DNA from: Nitrospirales bacterium
GTDB lineage: Bacteria; Nitrospirota; Nitrospiria; Nitrospirales; UBA8639
Length of the DNA: 64,000 nt
NCBI GenBank assembly: GCA_029261355.1
Contig: JAJDBM010000036.1
Location: 1-64,000, forward strand
Reading direction: 5' to 3'
Of the stretch, positions 1-6,968 are shown one piece after another. The notes under the pieces are model-generated. The model was not told where the DNA came from, made no database searches, and saw nothing but the letters and a program-made list of their open reading frames with translations. A program made the position numbers and the translations under genes. Position 1 is the first letter of the stretch. Every line of letters begins with the position of its first letter.

Positions 1-2
1 GT

Positions 3-140
3 AAAGGCAGCAAGGCCTCAGTCCCACTTCCATCAGGCTGGCAAACGGTTGATGAAGCCATGACACGTCCTCTACCTGACACGTCTTGGATGGATAAACC
101 CTGGCCTCGATCAAAGTTCACCGATTGGCTCAATTCGTAA
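3..140 (+). CDS. C-terminal fragment of an unidentified protein
   Basis: An open frame enters from the left edge and ends at the TAA at 138-140, giving about 45 C-terminal residues ending in FTDWLNS. The fragment is rich in Pro, Trp and Ser, and no family is recognisable. The stop lies just upstream of the cupredoxin gene, whose Shine-Dalgarno-like AAAGGA overlaps it, so the two are probably co-transcribed. Confidence 0.5.
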   Translation, partial: KGSKASVPLPSGWQTVDEAMTRPLPDTSWMDKPWPRSKFTDWLNS

Positions 141-154
141 AGGAACCTTCCCAG

Positions 155-550
155 GTGCGAACCATCCTTCTCATTCTATTCATGAGCCTTCACTCCATCG
201 TTCAAGTGGTGCTTGGTGAAACAACTGACTCGACCATTACGGTCACGACAACTGGCTTTCAGTTTCAGCCACAATCCTGGACAGTGAACTCAGGCAAAAA
301 AGTGACAGTCACCATCACCAACATGACGGTACAAGAACATGAGTGGGTTCTACTCAAAGCAGGAACAAAAATCACCCTCCCATTTGGAGAGGATGACGAA
401 CAGAAAGTTTACTGGCAAATCCAAGCCAAAGCTGGTGAAATCAAAGAAGGAACATTTTTCGCTCCCCTTGAACCAGGAACGTATGACATCATCTGCGGAA
501 AACCTCGACATATGGAACGTGGAATGAAAGCCACATTTACCGTCAAGTAA
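155..550 (+). CDS. secreted cupredoxin (type 1 copper protein)
   Basis: This is a small periplasmic blue-copper protein of about 131 residues, likely an electron carrier. The protein opens with a signal peptide (MRTILLILFMSLHSIVQVVLG) followed by a single beta-sandwich domain. Type 1 copper ligands are visible: a His in the EHEW segment, and then Cys, His and Met in the C-terminal stretch IICGKPRHMERGM, in the usual H...C..H..M order. A TTG at 125 would add ten residues, but GTG at 155 places the AAAGGA at about 138-143 at good spacing and puts the signal peptide at the N-terminus, so I chose it. It follows a truncated gene of unknown function and converges on bluB with an 18-base gap. Its redox partner cannot be read from the sequence. 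Cupredoxins are abundant in nitrite oxidisers, which fits but does not prove the organism call. Confidence 0.8.
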   Translation: MRTILLILFMSLHSIVQVVLGETTDSTITVTTTGFQFQPQSWTVNSGKKVTVTITNMTVQEHEWVLLKAGTKITLPFGEDDEQKVYWQIQAKAGEIKEGTFFAPLEPGTYDIICGKPRHMERGMKATFTVK

Positions 551-568
551 TCCAAGTCTGAAATCAGG

Positions 569-1279
569 CTATCCGTTCTTGACTTTTTTCAATGTCCCGT
601 TTCCATTTTTCCGACCCCAAGATTCATAATGAACCAATTGTTCAAGAGGAAGTCGTTTCCTCCAACCAGCCTTCTCCAAATCTGGATTGGAAGAAAACTC
701 TTTCACATAGCCCATACATAAATAAGCCACCAATTTCACTGGCCGAGGAATACCTACAAGGTTTTTCAAAGCGTCATAGTCCAAAATACTCACCCAGCCA
801 ATACCAATCCCCTCAGCTCGTGCGGCCAACCACAGGTTTTGAATTGCACAGCACGTACTGTAAAGATCTGTCTCTCGAATCGTGGATCGACCCAAAACAT
901 TCGGTCCACCACGCTGCCTAGTACAGGTCACACAAAGATTAATTGGGGCTTCCTCTATGCCTTCAAGCTTGAGACCGCGATACAATGTTCCTTTGGCCCC
1001 ACGGTACCGCTTAGATGCCTCGTCATTTGCCAAGGTAAATAATTGCTTCACCTTTTGCTTGGTGTCCTTTTCGCGGATCACAAGAAAATCCCATGGTTGC
1101 ATGAATCCCACAGAACCCGCATGGTGGGACGCTTTCAAAATTCTCTGTAATGTTGCTTGAGGAATACGTTTCGAAAGAAAGTCACGCCGAACATCTCGAC
1201 GCTCAAAAATTGCACGATAGACCGCATCCCGTTCGTCGACTGAGAAGGCATTGACTTGTTGAGGTATGGACTTTTTCAT
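569..1279 (-). CDS. bluB: 5,6-dimethylbenzimidazole synthase BluB
   Basis: BluB belongs to the nitroreductase fold and cannibalises reduced FMN with oxygen to make 5,6-dimethylbenzimidazole, the lower ligand of cobalamin. The 236-residue protein shows the family signature ERRDVRRDF near residue 28, the SVGFMQPWDF segment of the flavin site, and the GIGIGWVSILD and AYLCMGYVKEF stretches typical of BluB rather than of general nitroreductases. It is the last gene of the B12 island on this strand, about 40 bases downstream of a small CWC protein gene and the cobO gene, and probably shares their transcript. Requirement for oxygen in the BluB reaction implies at least microaerobic growth. No riboswitch sits directly in front of it. 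Confidence 0.88.
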   Translation of the reverse strand: MKKSIPQQVNAFSVDERDAVYRAIFERRDVRRDFLSKRIPQATLQRILKASHHAGSVGFMQPWDFLVIREKDTKQKVKQLFTLANDEASKRYRGAKGTLYRGLKLEGIEEAPINLCVTCTRQRGGPNVLGRSTIRETDLYSTCCAIQNLWLAARAEGIGIGWVSILDYDALKNLVGIPRPVKLVAYLCMGYVKEFSSNPDLEKAGWRKRLPLEQLVHYESWGRKNGNGTLKKVKNG

Positions 1280-1316
1280 GACATTAAAAGTTAAAGTAAA
1301 ACATAAATATTTAGGT

Positions 1317-1496
1317 TTAAGAAATTGAGCGTTGCTCCCGACTCACCATGCCTAAACAACGTGGACAGAGACAATTATCATAATTTTCTTCGATCTTGCG
1401 ACGTTGCTCAGATGTTAACGAAACATCATTACACCAACAACGATAGTCAGACGTGCACCCAAAAGACTCTCCACAACAACTACAAGACTTTTCCAT
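1317..1496 (-). CDS. small cysteine-rich CWC-type protein
   Basis: A 59-residue frame lies between cobO and bluB on the same strand, with AAGGA-like sequence just upstream of its ATG and 34 bases after the cobO stop. The protein begins MEKSCSCCGESFGC, continues RCWCNDV and has a C-terminal CLCPRCLGM, giving nine cysteines arranged as paired knuckles. The central CWC motif matches what I know as the cysteine-rich CWC family, probable zinc-binding proteins of unknown role. The opposite strand carries a 69-residue frame with no such pattern. Its position suggests co-expression with adenosyltransferase and BluB, but a direct role in cobalamin metabolism is not shown. Confidence 0.7.
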   Translation of the reverse strand: MEKSCSCCGESFGCTSDYRCWCNDVSLTSEQRRKIEENYDNCLCPRCLGMVSREQRSIS

Positions 1497-1530
1497 TTCC
1501 TTGCCCCAGGATCTTTACTCTGTCGATTCG

Positions 1531-2127
1531 CTAAAATTCAATGCCTTTTTGCGCCTTAATACCCTTCCGAAATGGGTGCTTAATCATTTTCATTTCTGAC
1601 ACAAGATCAGCCGCTTCAATCAACTCATCCTTTGCCCCACGACCTGTGATGACCACATGCATCATAAGCGGACGCGCATTGATGTCAGCTAAAACTTGGT
1701 CTAAGGAAACATAGTCATGAGTGATGGCAATATTCAGCTCATCAAGAATAACCATCCCATACTCAGGATCCTGTAAAAATCCTACCACAGCCTTCCAAGC
1801 TTCTTGGGCACATTGTTTGTCGCGCTCACGATCTTGCGTTTCCCAGGTATAGCCTTCGCCCATGCGTAAGAATGTGACTTGCTCGTCAAATCCCTTTAAA
1901 ACACGCTCTTCAGCGGTATCAATGGCTCCCTTGATAAATTGCACAACCGCAACTTTCATCCCATGCCCCACGCCACGCATGGCCATACCGAGCGCAGCCG
2001 TTGTTTTCCCCTTTCCTGCTCCCGTATAGACTATCAATAGACCTTTTTCTTCTTGCGCGGCTTCAATACGCCGATCAACGGAGGCTTTGAGTCGCTCCAT
2101 TCGTGCCTGATGATCTTGTTCAGTCAT
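1531..2127 (-). CDS. cobO: cob(I)alamin / cobyrinate a,c-diamide adenosyltransferase
   Basis: This CobO/BtuR/CobA-type enzyme transfers the 5'-deoxyadenosyl group of ATP to reduced corrinoids, giving adenosylcobalamin precursors. The 198-residue protein has the family's P-loop GAGKGKTTAALGMAMR near residue 37, the VVQFIKGA strand, a central VILDELN motif, and the C-terminal MKMIKHPFRKGIKAQKGIEF that closes the active site. Its length is normal. AAAAGGAG lies before the ATG. It lies upstream of the CWC gene and bluB. A 237-base gap without a riboswitch separates it from the PepSY gene upstream, so it may either read through from riboswitch A or have its own promoter. It serves both de novo synthesis and salvage. 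Confidence 0.92.
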   Translation of the reverse strand: MTEQDHQARMERLKASVDRRIEAAQEEKGLLIVYTGAGKGKTTAALGMAMRGVGHGMKVAVVQFIKGAIDTAEERVLKGFDEQVTFLRMGEGYTWETQDRERDKQCAQEAWKAVVGFLQDPEYGMVILDELNIAITHDYVSLDQVLADINARPLMMHVVITGRGAKDELIEAADLVSEMKMIKHPFRKGIKAQKGIEF

Positions 2128-2364
2128 CCAGAACTCCTTTTATATAGTCCTCAGTTTTACTGGGAAAACCGAGATTTTTGCAATTTCTGATTGCCTCAAA
2201 AAAGGGACAAAATCCCATCACATTACCACTATGGATTCAACCTTGACCACAGTCGCATACTCCAGATTGAGTCATATCACACATAAAGACTACCCTAGCA
2301 ATACATCGACACGGAACACATCATGTCAAAGGGTCGATCCATATCATGTCCGTCATCAATTATT

Positions 2365-3813
2365 TCAGGAAACCCACTCCCGGCACATTCGCTTCCAACC
2401 TATCACGACTCCCGTGACGCTAAATGTAAAACCTACAGATAGGAGTACAAGCATCACGATATCCCATAAGGGCCGATTTTCAACGAGACCTGGAATGTCT
2501 AGGCTGTGTAAACCATTAAACATCCATCGATAGAGTCGACGGCTTTGATCCATCACGGATAAAACCATCCCCGATTCCATATCAATATGCACCCAAGTTT
2601 CTACTGGGTCATCTAGAATGAGTCTCAACGTATTTTGAGGTAGGGCACTGGACCTCAATTGCGAATATGGATCATTTTTTTCTAGTTTTTGAACTAACAT
2701 TACCTTTGACTCAGTCCAAGCAGACTGTACAGCATTAACAATCTTGGCCTTAGTAAGCGTGGCCAGGACAAGTTCCTTAGCATTCACAACCTCATATAAC
2801 TGTACTCCGTTCTGACCTGTTGCTAGAGCAAATGGCTTTGCATCAACAGCCAAGAACTCTATCTCGTTGACATCAACGATAGTTTGAAGAGAAGTCGTCG
2901 TAAATAGTGCGATCGTGTCTTCTAACGTCATTCCGCGATAGTCTTGTAGATGGCTTCGATCAGGCATTGGCGTCGAAAACAACCGTCCATGATCCATAGA
3001 AAGCCACCCACTGGCTATCCAAGTTAATACAAGGACCCCAGCAAATAATCCAAGAATATGATGGCCACGCAACCAACCGGAATATGAGCTCCAGTCACCA
3101 GAACGCTTCACAGACCTAAAGGAATATAATTGCCTCACACCTAAACCAAAGCCAATCATGGTCGTGATGACACCTAAAAGGGAAACCCACCAGACTACCT
3201 GATCCCAAAGTGCCCAATGTCGACGTAATATTGTGGGATAGATCCAATGAATAATCGCTCCGAGGTAATTCCAGGCACGCTCAGGTCTTTGCGTTCGCTG
3301 TAAGACTTCTCCAGTGCGCGATGAAACATACAGGACCGTCGCCTGCGGATCTTGAAAATGGATACGGTAAAACGGTCGATACGCATCAAACTGTTGATGA
3401 ACGATCCATTGATCATAATCAAGCGGACCTTCGATGATTCTAATCGAATGGGCAAAAAATGCTGAAGCCAGACGACCAGAAACTTCTCGATCAATGAGAC
3501 TCGCAGTCTTCTCATCATTAGCGGGAACTGCGATGGCAGATCCCCCATCAGTATGAACAATATAGGTCGGCTTCCCATCGACATCCATGAGTTGTAATCG
3601 TGTAGGATTCTTGATGCCTGATACGTGAAGCGCGTCCGACGGTGATAGAGTAATTTTTGATAAATCGATGAGCGGACGATGCGCTTGCCTTTCGCTCTGA
3701 GAGAGTGAAGGAAAGGGATGATAAATCAGAACAGCGCCACTAAAAAACCACGCAGAAAACATGAGGCATAAACATATCCCAATCCAACGATGTATTAAAC
3801 GGAGAACATGCAT
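2365..3813 (-). CDS. PepSY-associated TM-helix membrane protein
   Basis: This is a 482-residue inner-membrane protein with PepSY-type domains. An N-terminal helix (HRWIGICLCLMFSAWFFSGAVL) is followed by a large extracytoplasmic PepSY-containing region. Further helices lie around residues 195-230 and 255-275, a second soluble region follows, and a final helix sits near residue 455. Relatives next to siderophore receptors are thought to act as ferric-siderophore or metal reductases, with conserved histidines in the helices (HRW at the start, HHILGL in the middle). It lies 21 bases downstream of a TonB receptor gene that is led by a cobalamin riboswitch, so it should be controlled by B12. A role in reducing the imported corrinoid or metal chelate is inferred from this context. 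Confidence 0.78.
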   Translation of the reverse strand: MHVLRLIHRWIGICLCLMFSAWFFSGAVLIYHPFPSLSQSERQAHRPLIDLSKITLSPSDALHVSGIKNPTRLQLMDVDGKPTYIVHTDGGSAIAVPANDEKTASLIDREVSGRLASAFFAHSIRIIEGPLDYDQWIVHQQFDAYRPFYRIHFQDPQATVLYVSSRTGEVLQRTQRPERAWNYLGAIIHWIYPTILRRHWALWDQVVWWVSLLGVITTMIGFGLGVRQLYSFRSVKRSGDWSSYSGWLRGHHILGLFAGVLVLTWIASGWLSMDHGRLFSTPMPDRSHLQDYRGMTLEDTIALFTTTSLQTIVDVNEIEFLAVDAKPFALATGQNGVQLYEVVNAKELVLATLTKAKIVNAVQSAWTESKVMLVQKLEKNDPYSQLRSSALPQNTLRLILDDPVETWVHIDMESGMVLSVMDQSRRLYRWMFNGLHSLDIPGLVENRPLWDIVMLVLLSVGFTFSVTGVVIGWKRMCREWVS

Positions 3814-3834
3814 GATCGTTCATATTCGAATAGA

Positions 3835-6006
3835 TTAAAAATCAATTTGCGCATTTATTTCATATGCTCGAGGAGATCCCAGCAAAACCTGATCCGGGTA
3901 AAAGGTATCGCCCCAATAGGCGTATACTTTATCAAAAATGTTCGTGACTCTTGCTTGAATACGTACCGGTCCCTTGCGATACCCAACATAAATATCCACG
4001 ACCTCATATCCTTTTAACGTCATGGTGTTTGCATTATTGTTAAATCGATCACTGACGTAACGAAATCGCCCTCCGACTTCAAATGGGAGATCAGCAATGT
4101 TGCGGTACCGCGTCCATGCGTTCACAACCCACTTAGGGACATTCGGAGGGCGATTTCCTGAGTTCAAGCCGAAAGACTCAAATTCAGCAGCGGTAAAAAC
4201 CCCGTTGCCCCCCAAACTCCAACGAGAAGTTGCTCGGAACACACCTTCAAATTCAAATCCACTCGATCGTTGCTTCCCAACATTATCAACAACCCCACCG
4301 CTTCCTATCGTCACGAGAATATCCTCTCGTTCGATATAGTATCCAGCCAACAGCACTTCGACGTGACCATCCAAAAACTGAGACTTGATTCCCACTTCCC
4401 ATTGATTCGCATTGGTCAAGTCAAAGTCTTGATTACCATTGACGAGAAAAATATTTGATCCGACAGGGTCAGCTCCAGAGGTCCATTGACCGTAGGTCAC
4501 GATCGAGGGGATGAACTCATACACGACTCCAAGTCGCCAACTGAGAGGACGAAATGTTCGTTCAAACGCATTAGCAGAATTAAAACTTCCATCCAAATTA
4601 AAACTATCACGGTTCAGTCGAATGAAATCTTGACGAAGTGCCGTGACGAGTCTCAAGTGAGAAGTCAGCTCCAAACTATCTTCGAAATACAACGCAACTG
4701 TTGTAATTTTAGTAGGGTTCAGGAATGATTGGCCGGGATCTGCAAACAACCCAGGATTTGGATTGAAAGGATCGACGCTATCAACATTTCCAAAGAATCG
4801 ACTTCTTCGTGTAAAGTCCACATAGCTGAAATCTACTCCCATCAAAGCCGTATTGGGTACACTCACTACCCGCGTTTTCAAGATGGCATTAATCCGATTC
4901 CCGACGGTGCGTTGGTCATGAGAGACGAAAAACCGATCACGGTCAATTAAATTGGTGGCCGCATTAAACGTATACGTTTCTGCGTTGCGCCATTCACGAT
5001 CTGCAGAAAAATAATAAAAAGTATTGCGTATCGACCATAACGAGTTGAGTTTCCAATTTACATCCAGATGCGTAAAATATTGATGTGAATTAGCTTCCTC
5101 ATTCGAAACATTATAGTTCTGGAAACGCATCCGTTCGTCGATGGTTCGTCCATCCGTGGTCTCGACCACACCCTTGAGAGGATTGGTCCCAAAGGTACCG
5201 GAAACCAACGGGGTTCCCCAATAATTAGGCAAGGAATCCTCCAAATAATCAAACCCAATGGTGACTTCTAGATCGTCAAAAGGTTTCCAAAGAAGTGACC
5301 CCGTGCCATTCAACGATCGCGAGTTGGCATTCTCAACATATCCGTCCGTCCCGGCATGACTGATATCTGCTCGATACCAGAGAGTTTCGCCCAACGAACC
5401 GCCTGCTCCAGCCCCTAGTTTGATCGTGTCGTAGCGACCGTACGACGTCAACATCTCCCAAGAATCTTCAGCTTTCATTGAGGGTCGCTTTGTGACGACA
5501 TTCAAGGTACCCGCAATGGCTCCCTGCCCATGAAGAACAGAGGCCGGACCTTTCAGCAGTTCAATTCGATCTAAATTAAATCCGTTTTGTGGGCGACCTG
5601 TCATCGATGCGGGGCCAAGCCAAATCCCATCGCGTAAAATTGTAATTTGATTCTCGGTGAATCCACGCATCGAAAAACTAAAGGGTTGGGCTGGTGAAGC
5701 CCCCCATGTCACTCCAGGAACTGCCTCCACGGCTTCAGCGACGGATTTATAGCCTTCGTTTTTCAATTTGGTATTATCCATGACATGAACAGATGCGGGG
5801 GTCTGGAATATCGTCAGTCCAAGCCGACTGCTAGTTGCAGGGTCACCACTAAAGCGAAGATCCTGTCCAATCACCAGAACTTCCTTTAATTGCATTGGAG
5901 GATCATCTTGTTTTTCTTCGATGACATCTGAATCTTGCGCAAGAGCGACCGAGGCAATGAGTAGGAAGCAGAAGCTTGCCACCAAAGTCCTGAAAAAGCG
6001 TCTCAT
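3835..6006 (-). CDS. TonB-dependent siderophore-type outer-membrane receptor
   Basis: This 723-residue outer-membrane transporter carries a signal peptide ending around ASVALAQ, then a plug domain (TPASVHVMDNTKLKNEGY, PGVTWG, MRGF, RIELLKGPASVLHGQGAIAG, NVVTKRP) and a 22-strand barrel ending in a terminal aromatic (INAQIDF). The plug resembles the FhuA/FpvA-like siderophore receptor family rather than BtuB. An in-frame GTG at 6021 is possible, but the ATG at 6006 has AAAAGGA five bases before it. A cobalamin riboswitch precedes the gene, and a PepSY reductase-like gene follows. The substrate could be a corrinoid, a cobalt chelate or a siderophore; riboswitch control argues for something tied to B12 supply. 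Confidence 0.87.
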   Translation of the reverse strand: MRRFFRTLVASFCFLLIASVALAQDSDVIEEKQDDPPMQLKEVLVIGQDLRFSGDPATSSRLGLTIFQTPASVHVMDNTKLKNEGYKSVAEAVEAVPGVTWGASPAQPFSFSMRGFTENQITILRDGIWLGPASMTGRPQNGFNLDRIELLKGPASVLHGQGAIAGTLNVVTKRPSMKAEDSWEMLTSYGRYDTIKLGAGAGGSLGETLWYRADISHAGTDGYVENANSRSLNGTGSLLWKPFDDLEVTIGFDYLEDSLPNYWGTPLVSGTFGTNPLKGVVETTDGRTIDERMRFQNYNVSNEEANSHQYFTHLDVNWKLNSLWSIRNTFYYFSADREWRNAETYTFNAATNLIDRDRFFVSHDQRTVGNRINAILKTRVVSVPNTALMGVDFSYVDFTRRSRFFGNVDSVDPFNPNPGLFADPGQSFLNPTKITTVALYFEDSLELTSHLRLVTALRQDFIRLNRDSFNLDGSFNSANAFERTFRPLSWRLGVVYEFIPSIVTYGQWTSGADPVGSNIFLVNGNQDFDLTNANQWEVGIKSQFLDGHVEVLLAGYYIEREDILVTIGSGGVVDNVGKQRSSGFEFEGVFRATSRWSLGGNGVFTAAEFESFGLNSGNRPPNVPKWVVNAWTRYRNIADLPFEVGGRFRYVSDRFNNNANTMTLKGYEVVDIYVGYRKGPVRIQARVTNIFDKVYAYWGDTFYPDQVLLGSPRAYEINAQIDF

Positions 6007-6039
6007 CCTTATCCTTTTCACGAGGATCTATCATATAAT

Positions 6040-6190
6040 TCCGGTCAGGTTTCCTGACTTCGGGCATCCTACTAACCATGCCTTCCCATCTTATGAGACA
6101 GTGGCAATCTCTGGTGTTCGTTCCCTTTACAGTTGCGGGACAGCGATGGACTTTCACCAAACTTCCCTAAACCGGATGGACAACAGATGC
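6040..6190 (-). promoter_or_regulatory. cobalamin riboswitch A (upstream of siderophore-type receptor)
   Basis: Read on the minus strand, this leader has the conserved cobalamin-riboswitch elements in order: GGGAAG, the GTGAAAGTCCATCGCTGTCCCGC core, ACTGTAAAGGG, and a B12-box-like GTCAGGAAACCTGAC at about 6044-6058. It ends about 35 bases before the receptor start, and no clear terminator with a U-run is visible, so regulation is probably translational. It begins directly after the DUF2149 gene, so the receptor gene forms its own regulated unit. Confidence 0.9.
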
Positions 6191-6214
6191 AGTATTGTTA
6201 TGTAGTGATAATCG

Positions 6215-6517
6215 TTACTTCGATTCCCTTTCAATGAGATAGAGTTTTCCTGTTTTGGGGTCACGGAATACTTGCCCCATTGACTCATATCCGGTCCCAA
6301 GACTTTCAATCCCTGCTGGCAAACCAGGGAGTTCTTGTCCTTTTTCCACGACTTGGGGTTTCGTCAACCGATCAATCAATTCGGGGCTGAGTGCGGCAAG
6401 TGCTGCAATAAGCCCACAGGCAAACACAAGCATGATGTCGACAAAGTTCGCGAGTGGTCCCAAAGGGTCTTCGTCTTGTTGGTCAAATTGGCTTGTACGC
6501 CATGCTGATCGATTCAT
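6215..6517 (-). CDS. DUF2149 protein, ExbD-like
   Basis: This is a DUF2149 protein of about 100 residues with a single membrane helix. The segment DPLGPLANFVDIMLVFACGL (about residues 17-36) closely resembles the ExbD/TolR transmembrane motif, including the aspartate (about D27) that carries protons in ExbD. A short periplasmic tail follows, containing RDPKTGKLYLI. A GTG at 6529 would extend it by four residues, but the ATG at 6517 has the better ribosome site (GAGGTGAG). It lies 13 bases after the ExbB-like gene and is the last gene of the btuB-cobB-cobN-like unit. I infer an ExbB-ExbD-like proton-driven pair serving the exported CobN-like protein. The family's biochemical role is not established. 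Confidence 0.8.
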   Translation of the reverse strand: MNRSAWRTSQFDQQDEDPLGPLANFVDIMLVFACGLIAALAALSPELIDRLTKPQVVEKGQELPGLPAGIESLGTGYESMGQVFRDPKTGKLYLIERESK

Positions 6518-6530
6518 GGTGGCACTCACC

Positions 6531-6968
6531 TCATGATGCTACGGACGCTATCATTTCGTCATACCAACGTCGTCGAAAACGTCCAAGGACAAAGCCGACG
6601 ATTCCCGTCAATAAACCCAAAACTGTGGTATCAAATGCAACAGTCACCGCTGTCGTGAGAATCGATAGATCGCCTTGACCCAAACCGGCTAAACCAGGAC
6701 CTAAGGGAATCAACGTTCCCATCAAACCCAACATCGGAGACACTCGCGTCAATATATCTGCCCGTTCGATACGCCGCCGTGCAATATGTTCAAACATCAC
6801 ACGTTCATGACCTGCGGGGATGTGATTTAATCCCCAAAACCGCTCTCCCATAGCAAGTCCAATTTCCCAAATGGCTAACAACAGCATCACTCCTAATCCC
6901 AGAATAATTGGATAGAGGAGAAACGCAACAAACTCATGCATGAGGGTAATGACAGTACCGCTGTACAT
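6531..6968 (-). CDS. MotA/TolQ/ExbB-type proton channel subunit
   Basis: This 145-residue inner-membrane protein of the MotA/TolQ/ExbB family has a first helix near residues 13-33 (LLYPIILGLGVMLLLAIWEIGL). A cytoplasmic loop follows, and then the family signature SPMLGLMGTLIPLGPGLAGL with the second helix. The third helix holds TTAVTVAFDTTVLGLLTGIVGF, with the conserved threonines lining the proton path. It is shorter than flagellar MotA and has no stator-specific features. Its ATG (6968) overlaps the stop of the CobN-like gene and has GGGAGA upstream. It lies just before the ExbD-like DUF2149 gene. Together they should form a proton-motive-force-driven complex linked to the CobN-like protein. 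Confidence 0.82.
   Translation of the reverse strand: MYSGTVITLMHEFVAFLLYPIILGLGVMLLLAIWEIGLAMGERFWGLNHIPAGHERVMFEHIARRRIERADILTRVSPMLGLMGTLIPLGPGLAGLGQGDLSILTTAVTVAFDTTVLGLLTGIVGFVLGRFRRRWYDEMIASVAS

Noticed and set aside
5903-6160. Minus-strand frame of 85 codons
   Set aside because: It runs through cobalamin riboswitch A and the start of the receptor gene; the translation follows RNA structure elements, not a protein.
6531-6968. Flagellar stator MotA
   Set aside because: The protein is too short, has no stator-specific features, and is flanked by DUF2149 and CobN-like genes rather than motB.
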